Shown: positions 22,485 to 31,500 of the stretch, in pieces
Layout: the number at the start of each line of letters is the position of its first letter
Numbering within the stretch: position 1 is the stretch's first letter
Assembly: GCA_041691795.1 (NCBI GenBank)
Contig: JBEPTX010000002.1
Span: forward strand, 106,000-169,999
Reading direction: 5' to 3'
DNA length: 64,000 nt
From: JBEPTX01 sp041691795
GTDB taxonomy: Bacteria; Patescibacteriota; Saccharimonadia; Saccharimonadales; Saccharimonadaceae
Translations under genes and position numbers: made by a program
Notes under the pieces: generated by a model
Told to the model about the DNA's origin: nothing
Seen by the model: the letters and a program-made list of their open reading frames with translations, nothing else
The model's database searches: none

Positions 22485-22673
22485 ATGAAACCACTTCTCT
22501 ACACGAAGATGACGCGCATGGAATTCTTGCAATTCCTGGGCGTCGCACTGCTTACTCTATTTGGTATCAGCAATCTGATAGCTCTTATTTCGCGTGTTGG
22601 GCAGACAGGTAAAATGACTGATGGAGGCGACTCTACGCGACATGGTTTTGGATCGCGTGCGTTTGGAAAATAG
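22485..22673 (+). CDS. Small membrane protein, 62 aa
   Basis: The ATG at 22485 opens MKPLLYTKMTRMEFLQFLG, a basic n-region followed by one hydrophobic helix (FLQFLGVALLTLFGISNLIALI, about residues 14-35), then a short polar Gly/Ser/Arg tail ending SRAFGK. The tail may be outside or inside. The R-x-E-F-L pattern resembles a Tat-like or single-pass leader, but there is no twin arginine. It starts a tight run of four same-strand genes whose other members resemble phage tail-fibre proteins, so it may be an anchor or assembly partner. No clear ribosome-binding site. Confidence 0.6.
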   Translation: MKPLLYTKMTRMEFLQFLGVALLTLFGISNLIALISRVGQTGKMTDGGDSTRHGFGSRAFGK

Positions 22674-22758
22674 AGGGTTGTAACTAGGGTTATTAGATTG
22701 CCCTACTGCTTATGCTCGTGTATACTGAAACCTAAGGATTTAGGGAGTATAGACAGAG

Positions 22759-23496
22759 ATGACGCAGTGGCGCCTACCGATAGTCAATCAGGACGATGCC
22801 GTTTGGGGCGATATTCTCGTTCAATATCTCAAAAAAGAGCATTATGATAATGGTACTGATGATGCCGTTAACAATGGTGGCCACAAAACTATTACCGTTC
22901 GTGCCGGTACGGCAACGGCAAATACTGCTCCTATAAAAATCGCTTCCGGAGTATCACTCACCACCCCTGAGGCTGGTGCGATAGAATACACGACCGATAC
23001 GTTGTCGTTCACTGTTGCAAATAGTGGCTCACCTGCGCGCAAAAAGGTCGTTCTGGAACCAGGTGGTGCGACTGGTGATACGCTTTATCGTGATTCTACT
23101 GGCAACTTTAACGCTCTTGCAGCTGTCGCCGTCGGTAAATCGTTGCGTTCGGCTGGGACGAGTACTCCACCCGCTTGGGCTGACCTGGCACAGATAGCGG
23201 CAACCGGCCAAACGGCGACCAAAAGCGCGAGCTACACCATCAATAACGGCAGCAATAACGATGTCGTGATTTTTGCTGATAATACTAGTGGTGCGGTGAC
23301 GATTACCCTCCCCCTGGCTGCTTCGTATCCTGGATATCGATTTTATGTGAAGCGGATTGATAACGTGACGGCAAATGTCTGTACAATTGCTCGTAGTGGT
23401 AGCGACACGATCGACGGTGCCACCTCGCAAACGCTTGATCTGCAATATACCGCCATTGCCGTCGTGTCCAACGGCTCTAACTGGTATATACTATAG
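22759..23496 (+). CDS. Phage tail-fibre-like protein, 245 aa
   Basis: No signal peptide. The protein starts MTQWRLPIVNQDDAVWGDIL, a pattern seen in phage baseplate or fibre proteins. It has a Thr/Ala-rich beta stalk with DSTGNFNALAAVAVGKSL, and a C-terminal domain SYTINNGSNNDVVIFADN through TITLPLAA, DGATSQTLDLQYTAIAVV and SNGSNWYIL. That C-terminal arrangement (missing-data strand, TVTLP, then an SVTLVSDGTNWY-like end) is typical of tail-fibre tips. GGGAG lies about 17 nt upstream of the ATG. It is followed after 8 bp by two paralogous genes. No other tail genes are seen, so this is not a complete prophage. Confidence 0.65.
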   Translation: MTQWRLPIVNQDDAVWGDILVQYLKKEHYDNGTDDAVNNGGHKTITVRAGTATANTAPIKIASGVSLTTPEAGAIEYTTDTLSFTVANSGSPARKKVVLEPGGATGDTLYRDSTGNFNALAAVAVGKSLRSAGTSTPPAWADLAQIAATGQTATKSASYTINNGSNNDVVIFADNTSGAVTITLPLAASYPGYRFYVKRIDNVTANVCTIARSGSDTIDGATSQTLDLQYTAIAVVSNGSNWYIL

Positions 23497-23504
23497 AGTA
23501 GACT

Positions 23505-24308
23505 ATGGCATACCTTCCTCAACCAAATGGTGGCAGAATTAATCTTAGCGTTAGCGGTGGTAGTGTTCAATCCACAGGGACTGTCGTGTTGTCCGCGGGT
23601 AATAATGTTACTCTTTCCCAGAATGGCAATACTATCAGCATTAATGCAGCCGGTGCGCCATTATTACGCTGGGAATATCCGCAGCAAGTGTTTACATCAC
23701 TCAACTCAGTCGTGAGTAACGGTGCCCTTTCCGTCCAGCATATGTACGTTCCTTTCAATGTACAGGGTTCGGCCATGAAGATTGGCGGTTCCGTGCAGGC
23801 ATCCGTATCAAGTAACGGCTCTCAAAGAACAGCTGGTATGTCCCTATGGATGGGGATCTACACCCTCAATGGGTCAACCTTGCAGACTGTTTCAACAGCA
23901 AGTGCAAACAATTCATTTGCCTATAATGCAGCGACAGCAAGCAGTAGTCAGAATAGTTCAGTAACGGGTATGCGCGAATTTACTGTACCCATGAATATCA
24001 GTATGCCGAGGGGTGAATATTGGGTCGCTGCTGTCATGTCAACGACTACTGGTCCATCACAGAACTGGAGTTTTAACATGTACGGCAACAATCAAATAGC
24101 GAGTGGTGGCGGTGCTGGTAATGCCAACCTAAGCCCAATTGGAGGTAATACTGCATCTGGCCGCGACGTGATCCTCTTTCAGGGTGTGCATACCAGCATT
24201 GGCTATACAATGCCAAACTCAATTGTGAGCGCCGATCTCAATATCAGTGCTGCATCGAATGTTCAGAAGGCAAATTTCTATAATGCGATATATAGTGCGA
24301 TTTATTAA
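23505..24308 (+). CDS. Tail-fibre-like protein, paralogue 1
   Basis: 267 aa, Ser/Asn/Gly-rich, all-beta. The N-terminal segment AYLPQPNGGRINLSVSG and VLSAGNNVTLSQNGNTISI match phage tail-fibre shafts. A globular C-terminal part follows, with SLWMGIYTLNGSTLQTVSTA (about 113-132), a YWVAAVMS strand and a final ANFYNAIYSAIY. It has no signal peptide or anchor. The next gene is a tandem paralogue; the stretch around SLWMGIYTLNGS is nearly identical even at DNA level (23838-23915 versus 24678-24755), which indicates recent duplication or conversion. A receptor-binding role is an inference. Confidence 0.65.
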   Translation: MAYLPQPNGGRINLSVSGGSVQSTGTVVLSAGNNVTLSQNGNTISINAAGAPLLRWEYPQQVFTSLNSVVSNGALSVQHMYVPFNVQGSAMKIGGSVQASVSSNGSQRTAGMSLWMGIYTLNGSTLQTVSTASANNSFAYNAATASSSQNSSVTGMREFTVPMNISMPRGEYWVAAVMSTTTGPSQNWSFNMYGNNQIASGGGAGNANLSPIGGNTASGRDVILFQGVHTSIGYTMPNSIVSADLNISAASNVQKANFYNAIYSAIY

Positions 24309-24316
24309 AGGCTAAT

Positions 24317-25138
24317 ATGGCATATCTTCCCCCACTAAACGGCGGCCGAATCAATGTAACCATGAGTGGCAACACGTCTGGAGGTGGCGCATTGGTTTCA
24401 AGCGGTACTCTGGTGTTGGTAGGCGGTAACAATATGACACTCAGTCAGAATGTTAGTACCATTAGTATTTCGGCTGGTAAACTTGGCGGCTCAGCTACGC
24501 TGAAACGCTGGGAGGCTCCAGAGGATGTCTTTGGCCCTCTGGCATTACCAGGCCAAGGGTCGTTGTCTATTCAGCATGTATATGTTCCCTATAATGTCAC
24601 TGGCACAGCGATGAAAGTCGGTGCCTCTATAGACTGCAGCACACAGTTCTTGGGAATTGGAGGCAATGGAGGTGCTAGCATGTCCCTATGGATGGGAATC
24701 TACACCCTCAACGGGTCAACCCTCCAGACGGTTTCAACAGGAAGTGCAAACAATGCATTCACCTGGGATGGCGGCAACAACGCAGCACTCAATTCATCGG
24801 TCAATTCAATGAGACAATTTACCGTTCCTATGAACGTCAATATGACAGCAGGTGAATATTGGGTGGGGGCTGTCATATCTAACTCGATAGCAAACCAGAA
24901 TATGGGTGTGACAATGTATGGTAATAATCAAGTTGCTACAGCCGCAAGTGGGGCTATTATGGCTCCAATCGGTAGTTCCATTACTGCAGGCAGTGGGGCT
25001 ATTATGTTTCAGGGTATACACAAAACGGCAAGCGTGTCTGGACCTGCATCAATCCAGGGTTCACAGATCAATAATTCAAGCGCTTCGTTCGTTCAGTTGG
25101 CTGATTTTTATTTTGCCATCTATAGTGCAACATACTAA
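24317..25138 (+). CDS. Tail-fibre-like protein, paralogue 2
   Basis: 273 aa, tandem duplicate of the preceding gene: AYLPPLNGGRINVTMSG, VLVGGNNMTLSQNVSTISI, SLWMGIYTLNGSTLQTVSTG and the end ADFYFAIYSATY. Identity is strong in the shaft start and central block and weak in the loops (residues about 55-105 and 190-235), the pattern expected when receptor-facing parts diversify. No signal peptide. The stop overlaps the end of the convergent gene at 25135 by 4 bp. Confidence 0.65.
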   Translation: MAYLPPLNGGRINVTMSGNTSGGGALVSSGTLVLVGGNNMTLSQNVSTISISAGKLGGSATLKRWEAPEDVFGPLALPGQGSLSIQHVYVPYNVTGTAMKVGASIDCSTQFLGIGGNGGASMSLWMGIYTLNGSTLQTVSTGSANNAFTWDGGNNAALNSSVNSMRQFTVPMNVNMTAGEYWVGAVISNSIANQNMGVTMYGNNQVATAASGAIMAPIGSSITAGSGAIMFQGIHKTASVSGPASIQGSQINNSSASFVQLADFYFAIYSATY

Positions 25139-26154
25139 GATTTATGTGGTTTTCGCTTAATCTTTGACTTTGCCTTGTGGACTGCCTTTTTGGCTGCGTG
25201 ATGGGTATGATGTTTGAGTTTGTGAACGTGTTTCATGATCCATTTTCGGTAATGGAACGCCAAGATGGCGAGGATAAGGAGTAGTACGACCAGTCCGATT
25301 GCGTATGGTGTAATCACGAAAACAGTTGATCGGTTGATGATATAGTGATCGATGTCGCTGTTGCGGTAGCGCGTGGTGATGGTCACCCATTGTGGAAGCC
25401 ACAGTGTCTGGCTGTTTGATACATTGGTCGGATATACCCGAAAACTCTCTGGCAAGATGACGGTCTGTTCGGGGTTAATAAGTGCTTTGCTGACGGTGCC
25501 ACCGAACATGTCGCTGACTGTCACGTCACCGGTGGGCGCCATATGGACATTGCCGTTGTTGAGAAATCGCATGTAGACATCTGTTGGCGAGTTGAATGGT
25601 GGGCCGGTCCAGGTTGTACTACTGAGGGTCAGCGATTGTCTTTCCCCACCCGTTTTCTTAACCAATACGAGGGTTGAAACGGCTTTTGTGAAATCAACTT
25701 GCGGCTGAATATCATTAGAACCAAGTTTGTTATCCACCTGGAAAATAACGGCGCCGTAGTGCCCGCCAGGACTGAGTGAGGCCTTATTCTCTATTGTGAC
25801 CTTGACGCGCTGTGAGGTCCCGTGCGCAAGCACAAGGCTATCTTTTTCGAGGCTCATCCATGATGCCAGGCCGTATTTACGTTGCAAGTTATCAGTTGTT
25901 GGTAGAAATGTCACTGCTCCGTTTTCGTTGGCGGCGCCAAAATCAACAACAGACAGTCGCAGAGGTAAATCTGCGACTGTTGTATTGGTGAGGGTGATAA
26001 TGAAACTACTGTCTGCTTGTGCAGGTGTCAGTGTCACCTCTTGCAGAAATGGTCCAATCGACAGGCCGTTTGTTGCGGCGTGTGCACTCTGGGACCATGC
26101 ACAGATGGCGACTAGCAGAGCGAGGATTAACCACCCCGTTAGTCGCCTACACAT
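25135..26154 (-). CDS. DUF916-like surface protein with basic His/Lys tail
   Basis: 339 aa: signal peptide (LILALLVAICAWSQSAHA), DUF916-like domain (LTPAQADSSFIITLTNTT, SLSPGGHYGAVIFQV), second beta domain with RFLNNGNVHMAPTGDVTV, membrane helix (YAIGLVVLLLILAILAFHY, about 277-295) and a cytoplasmic tail of about 45 residues made mostly of Lys and His (KHVHKLKHHTHHAAKKAVHK). DUF916-type proteins present partner proteins on the cell wall in WxL systems. It lies 3 bp after the paralogue at 26158, so both are co-transcribed. The His/Lys tail is unusual and could bind nucleic acid, phosphate-rich lipids or metal. Confidence 0.78.
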   Translation of the reverse strand: MCRRLTGWLILALLVAICAWSQSAHAATNGLSIGPFLQEVTLTPAQADSSFIITLTNTTVADLPLRLSVVDFGAANENGAVTFLPTTDNLQRKYGLASWMSLEKDSLVLAHGTSQRVKVTIENKASLSPGGHYGAVIFQVDNKLGSNDIQPQVDFTKAVSTLVLVKKTGGERQSLTLSSTTWTGPPFNSPTDVYMRFLNNGNVHMAPTGDVTVSDMFGGTVSKALINPEQTVILPESFRVYPTNVSNSQTLWLPQWVTITTRYRNSDIDHYIINRSTVFVITPYAIGLVVLLLILAILAFHYRKWIMKHVHKLKHHTHHAAKKAVHKAKSKIKRKPHKS

Positions 26155-26157
26155 GGG

Positions 26158-27324
26158 TTATTTCCTCTTTCGAGTTACCGATGTCTTTTTACGAGTGGTC
26201 GCTTTGACTGCTTTTTTCGCAGGTGCACGTCGTGCAGCTGAAGTCTTTGACTTCTTGGATTTGCCGCGGAATAGGAAGTGTTCAAGCTTGATGATGTCGG
26301 TAACGATTGCGAAGACGATCAGGCCAACGACGCCGACAACGACCAGAACGAGCAACCATGGGAAGACGCTGAAGTTTAGAGTGCGTTCAATTGGAACGTC
26401 CTTGGTGCCATCATCGTATACCATCAACAGATCAGCTGAGTAAGTACCGATACGGAATTTTGATACGTTGCTCCAGTTAACTTCGAATTGTGATTCTTCG
26501 AGGCCTTTGCTGTCGATGACAACTTTGCCATTGTCGAGTTTTGGAATGTGGCGTGGGAAGCCGTCGTTCCACTGTACGGTGAAGACGCGGTTTGACTGTG
26601 GTAGGATATAGCCACCTGCAGAGTTGATTGCCATGCGGGCAAGTTCGGTATTGCCCTGGTTGACGGTAATATCACCGTGTGGGATAGCGTGAACGTTACC
26701 AGTGTTACGGATCTTGACGCGGAAAGTTGCAGGAAGGAATTGGTACAAGCTTTGGTCGCTTGTGAAATCTTCTACCTGTAGTTCGCGTTTTGCACCGGGG
26801 ACGTTTGCTTCGAGTAGGATCAATGTCGCCAGTGAACCTTTGACGGTTTCACCTTTGGCTGGTTTTTCATCTGATGCACGTGAGAAAGTAACGGCGTAGT
26901 AGTAGCCAAATGCTGCTTCTTTAGGGACGTTAATAGCTACGTGAACAGTCTTGTATTCGTTTGGTTGAATGACGAACTGGTCAGGGCTAATCGTCACCCA
27001 GTCGAAGTAGTCATCGCCTGCCTGGCGGTCACTGAGTGTCGCCTGGCCGCTGTCGCCCTGTGCGCCAAACTTCATAAGGCCGGTTTTTAGTGTTTCGGCG
27101 ACGTTGCCGTCGTTGCGGATACGAATGTCTGTTGAGACGCTTGTTCCTGGGTTTGCTACAAGGCTAATTGGTAAGCCCGAATTCGATAGGCGTAATTCAT
27201 TCGCCGCTTGCTGCGCCAAAGCTGTATGACCTGAAAGTCCAACTGCTCCAAAGGCGACTATGCCAGCAAAAAATAATATACTTACCCACCTACGTATGTC
27301 TGTTCTTGTTGTAATAGTATTCAT
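26158..27324 (-). CDS. DUF916-like surface protein with histone-like basic tail
   Basis: 388 aa from ATG 27324 (MNTITTRTD), with GGGAG just upstream and TATACT before it; six further codons upstream are possible. Signal peptide, DUF916-like domain (PGTSVSTDIRIRNDGN; VPKEAAFGYYYAVTFS, about 140), second domain (IRNTGNVHAIPHGDITV, WNDGFPRHIPKL), membrane helix (FPWLLVLVVVGVVGLIVFAIV, about 323-343). The final 35 residues are Lys/Arg/Ala-rich (AARRAPAKKAVKATTRKK), similar in composition to histone H1 tails. It is the closest paralogue of the 21026 protein and shares an operon with 25135. Confidence 0.8.
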   Translation of the reverse strand: MNTITTRTDIRRWVSILFFAGIVAFGAVGLSGHTALAQQAANELRLSNSGLPISLVANPGTSVSTDIRIRNDGNVAETLKTGLMKFGAQGDSGQATLSDRQAGDDYFDWVTISPDQFVIQPNEYKTVHVAINVPKEAAFGYYYAVTFSRASDEKPAKGETVKGSLATLILLEANVPGAKRELQVEDFTSDQSLYQFLPATFRVKIRNTGNVHAIPHGDITVNQGNTELARMAINSAGGYILPQSNRVFTVQWNDGFPRHIPKLDNGKVVIDSKGLEESQFEVNWSNVSKFRIGTYSADLLMVYDDGTKDVPIERTLNFSVFPWLLVLVVVGVVGLIVFAIVTDIIKLEHFLFRGKSKKSKTSAARRAPAKKAVKATTRKKTSVTRKRK

Positions 27325-27400
27325 TATTCTCCCAGTATACACCTAAGCATTAGCATTTCAAAGTGTTTTTTATATAAAATATTCACAAAAGCGATAATAC

Positions 27401-27432
27401 AAAATACCCACCTATTCAGAGGTGGGTATTTT
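27401..27432 (-). terminator. Terminator of the 27452 surface-protein gene
   Basis: AAAATACCCACCT (27401-27413) pairs with AGGTGGGTATTTT (27420-27432), a 13-bp stem with an A/T-flanked end on both strands. It lies between same-strand genes 27452 and 26158. Confidence 0.8.
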
Positions 27433-27451
27433 GTGAATAAATCCTAGTTGT

Positions 27452-28531
27452 CTAGAAGTTACCGGCGCCTACGATGTACAGTGTGTCTGTGTAATCACTA
27501 GCGGCTGGTGTCAGCGGGCTAATGGTTGAGCGGAATGTCAATGTAATCACATCACCGTCTGTTGGACCGTTGGCAGTTGCGAATGAGTTAAAGCCTGTCG
27601 TCAGTGTTCCCACTTGGCTACCACTGGCGTTGTATTCAGGATCGAGAGTGACCGTACCTGTTCCGGCAGTTGCTGAGTCAGTTGTGATACTGGCGGCAAG
27701 TCCGAAATCTTCAGATCCGGCTGAAAGTGTTGTTGGCGTACCGTTAACGGTACCTGTACTGGCAATTGTCTTTGAGGCTGCAACAGAGGTCAAACCTGCG
27801 TTTGTGCTCTTGACCCAACCAAGCCAACCTTTGGCGGCGTTCGTCTTGATTGTAACGGTTCGTGGAGTTGCTGAAGAAGAAATTGCTGCTGGATCAAGTG
27901 TCAAGTTGTCCGAGTTACCGCTAAGAGTGAACTGTAGGTATGGGTACACGGTTGCGTTGACAACGACACGGTCATCGCTAATTGTTTTGAGACCGACACT
28001 TGTTGAATCAACAGTTGTGACGGCGTCGCTTCGGGTTTCGATAGTGGCGCTACCATCACCTACTGGTGTGTTTGGGATTGGTGTTGCCGTTGTGGTGACA
28101 CCGGCATTGATAAAGAAACAGTAGCTGGTGCTCGCAGAAAGGTTGGTGACACCTGTAACAGTGATCACTTGGCCTGCTGATGCAAGTGATAATGTACCAG
28201 GGAGCGCTGTGGTTCCTGCTGGGCAACCTGCCGTTGTAACGGTTGGTGATCCACCGATTGTAAAGTATGTGCTTGATGGGAAGGTGACCAAAACGCGGTC
28301 CTCTGTCGCCGCGTTACCCACTGGGACTTTGAACACAACGAGTGTGTTAATGTTGCTCGTTGAAACGCGCATGCGGTCGAGACGAATATATGAATCTGTT
28401 AATGATGCGGCGTGTGCTGGCTGAAAGAATGGTGTTACAAATTGGCTGACAAGAGCAAACACGGCAGCTAGCGCGATCACTGTTATCTTGGGAAGGATTT
28501 GTCGTTTTGATATTATTTTTTGATATGTCAT
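27452..28531 (-). CDS. Secreted surface protein with WxL-like C-terminal domain
   Basis: 359 aa, paralogue of the 19904 protein. The signal peptide ends near FFQPAHA-AS. Then ASLTDSYIRLDRMRVST (compare ASLTHTLVRFDRMQIST in the paralogue), a Cys pair in the first beta domain (AGCPAGT, YCFF), and the second domain with TNAAKGWLGWVKS ending SDYTDTLYIVGAGNF. There is no membrane anchor. It lies directly downstream of the giant gene on the same strand, 53 bp apart, so the two share both an operon and the C-terminal domain. A non-covalent wall association, perhaps through the DUF916-like proteins, is inferred. Confidence 0.78.
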   Translation of the reverse strand: MTYQKIISKRQILPKITVIALAAVFALVSQFVTPFFQPAHAASLTDSYIRLDRMRVSTSNINTLVVFKVPVGNAATEDRVLVTFPSSTYFTIGGSPTVTTAGCPAGTTALPGTLSLASAGQVITVTGVTNLSASTSYCFFINAGVTTTATPIPNTPVGDGSATIETRSDAVTTVDSTSVGLKTISDDRVVVNATVYPYLQFTLSGNSDNLTLDPAAISSSATPRTVTIKTNAAKGWLGWVKSTNAGLTSVAASKTIASTGTVNGTPTTLSAGSEDFGLAASITTDSATAGTGTVTLDPEYNASGSQVGTLTTGFNSFATANGPTDGDVITLTFRSTISPLTPAASDYTDTLYIVGAGNF

Positions 28532-28584
28532 ATAGGTAGCTTGTCAAACACGAGCGTCTTTGTCAAGAACTTTTTAATAAGTGG

Positions 28585-31500
28585 TTAATATGTCCCCGCT
28601 GCGATGACAATAAGTGTGTCATTGTAGTCATTTGAGGCTGGGGTGAGATCCGACGGCTTGACCTTTAATATGAACGAACCACGACCAGAGGTGATTGGGT
28701 TGGCTGATGTGAAGATGCTTTGGAATGAAGTGTTAATTGCACCGACGTTCTGACTTGCGCCATCGTATGGACTGCTCTTGAGGAATGGTCCTCCACTACC
28801 CTGTGCGACTGATGTATCTTGGGCGCCAAAACCTGTGTTAGCGCTGGCGAGATCGCTGCTAGCTGAATTGATTGTATAGCCGGTTGCAGCACTATGCAGA
28901 CCACTACTAAGCCCAGCGACGTAGACTTTACCGCCTGCAACACCGTTGGTTTCGAAATCTACCCAAATTTTCTGAGGACTATCGGCAATTTGGGTGGCGG
29001 ATAACCCACCGAAATCGACAATATATGGCGGCCCCGTATCGGTGTCGGTCGCCGAAACGTCGATATCAAATGTGAGTGTTGGTGTAACATGCTGTCCGTT
29101 GGATGATGCGACGCTTGATACGTTCCCGGCATTATCGGTAGCGCGTACATTAATATAGTAGGTTTTATTTGTCTGAAGTGTCAGTGAACTGTCGCGTATA
29201 TATGTCGTCGTACCATTGGTGGTCCATGCCTTGATATCAGTTCCACCGGGGGTAGTTCCAATTGAGTAATCATAGCTACTAAGACCAGCGATGGTCGTGT
29301 CGAATGCACTCCAGGTGGCCGACAATGTCGTCAGTGATCCGTTGGCATTCTGGTCGGTATCAGTGGTAAATGGCTGTGTATCGAGGTTGGTGTTGTCGTA
29401 GATAGCTGCTGTTGTTGGTGCGGTGGTGTCGATACCGAAATCACGAGTACTAATGACAGGTGTGTCGTAGTCAATCCACGGCGAGTAATCACCGAATTGG
29501 TTTTTGACGCGGGCTTGCCAGTGGTATTCACCTGCCGATATCCCGGCGATTGTCACGTTGGCTGGAACGGATGTGCCACTGGTTTCAGAAACAGCGGTGC
29601 CACATGAATCTTCGGTGTTGGTAAAGCTGACGCCGATCGCCTTTTTCTCGACACATAATTGCAGTTGTTGTGTCAGAATGTTATCACTGCTGACGGTTGC
29701 GGTGAATTTGACTGATGTTTGGTTGATCCAGCCGCCAGAGGCAATCACAGTATCATCAGTTTTCTTTTGAGCCATGGCGGTTGCGACATCTGGCGCGACA
29801 TTTGGATTGAATTTTGCAATCACAACGTCGCGGTAATTTGGCATCGAACTGGCTGCATCGACGGTGTAGGTGACGTTGTGTGTGTGGCTGGCGGTTGCGA
29901 CATTTACTCCCGCACCTACTGCAGTATTGGTCGCAGCTTGGATTGGTGCACCGGATGTAACCATGACCGAACCACCATGATTGTGTGTTGCCGATCCGCC
30001 GGTTGCTTCAATATTAGATGTTGCACCGACAAGCAAATTATTTACGTATGGGCCAGAACCTGACACTTGAACATAATCAGTTGGGAACGTCGTGTGGTCG
30101 AATAATCCTAGCATCGTGCGTGATGGTGGCAACGATGTGTCGCTATGTTTCATGAAACGAACGTTGACGTGAAGTGGATTATTATTGTCCGTTGCAAGAG
30201 CGGTTGCGGCGAGGTTGTGAGTATGTGCACTTGCGGCGGCGGTCGAACAGCCCGACACACAGGCGATGCTGCCCGTTCCACTGGCTGTGCTCGAAACCAG
30301 TGTGTTGGACGTATGGCTATGTGTTGCCGATCCACCAGTTGTGTTGGTATTCTCTCCGCGAACGTAGTTGTTGTCGAGCGCTGTGTATGCTGTCCAGCTG
30401 GCAGGTGGAGTTGCGGTTCGATACGGCATTATTACATTTGCTGGCCAAGCTTTTGGTCCGCTATTTGGTCCACGAATAACTTGCAAGTTTTTGTATGGTG
30501 GTTTGTTATCGGCAGTCGATGTGTCGTCACCCGCACCGAAGTCCCAGGTATGGGTATGTCCGCTTCCGGCGACACTGATACCACCGCTGGTTGCGCCAAA
30601 GCTTGCTCCAGCCGTGGCATTTGGTGATGAGAGATTATGGCCATGAGTTTCAGGGCCACCACCCGTCCCACCGTAGCTAGCAGCGCCGCGGAGGAAACGC
30701 TGATAGAATGGATCGCCACCGCTACATGATACACATGACCAGCCAGATGGAATTGCCCCGTCGCTTGTATCCCATAGCGACAAAATGCTGATCGACATGC
30801 CGCCGTACCACGTACCCGTCGTTACCGAACTATTGAGCGTTCCGAGTGTGTTTTCGGTCGCTATTGTATCTCGGTACCAGCCCGATCCTATGACTTGATC
30901 TTGCGGCGAACCCGTATTGCCAGTCGACGTCATATATTTGCCGTAATCACGTTGATAATCGTAGTTTGCATAGGCAGTTTGCGGTGCAACGGTAACATTG
31001 TATTGGTAATAGGTCGTCCCGCCACTTGTTTGACTGTATTCACGAATACGGAGTGCGCCGTCGGTGTTTGGATTGACGGTTCGGCCATCGCTAGCGCTAT
31101 CGGCAGTTTGGCTGGTTGCGCCACTGCCCCATGATCCGCTGGCCATTTTGAACACGGTTGAGGCTGGTGAACCTGATGTTTCAGAAACGGTAATATCAGA
31201 TCCGGTCGTGTCGATATTTGTCGCTGGTGTGTCGCGATCGACGACGTGTCCCCCGACGTACCAGTCGGTCGTCAATGTGCCCGCAGTGACGGATTGTCCG
31301 GTGACGACAGTATTGATCGGTGCCCATGTACCACCGTCGAATGAAGCATTGGCAAGTTTTGCTTCTTGGGCCACGCTGGTGCCGCTATTGACCAAATGAT
31401 ATTGGCCACTGCCGCCTATACGATTAATATCGGTAAATTGACTTGCGCCTGTGCCGCCGCCTTTTATCGTCAAGGTTTTGGCGCTGTCGATGGTTACACC

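Noticed and set aside
22759..25138. Prophage
   Set aside because: Only fibre-like genes are present; no capsid, terminase, portal, integrase or lysis gene is seen.
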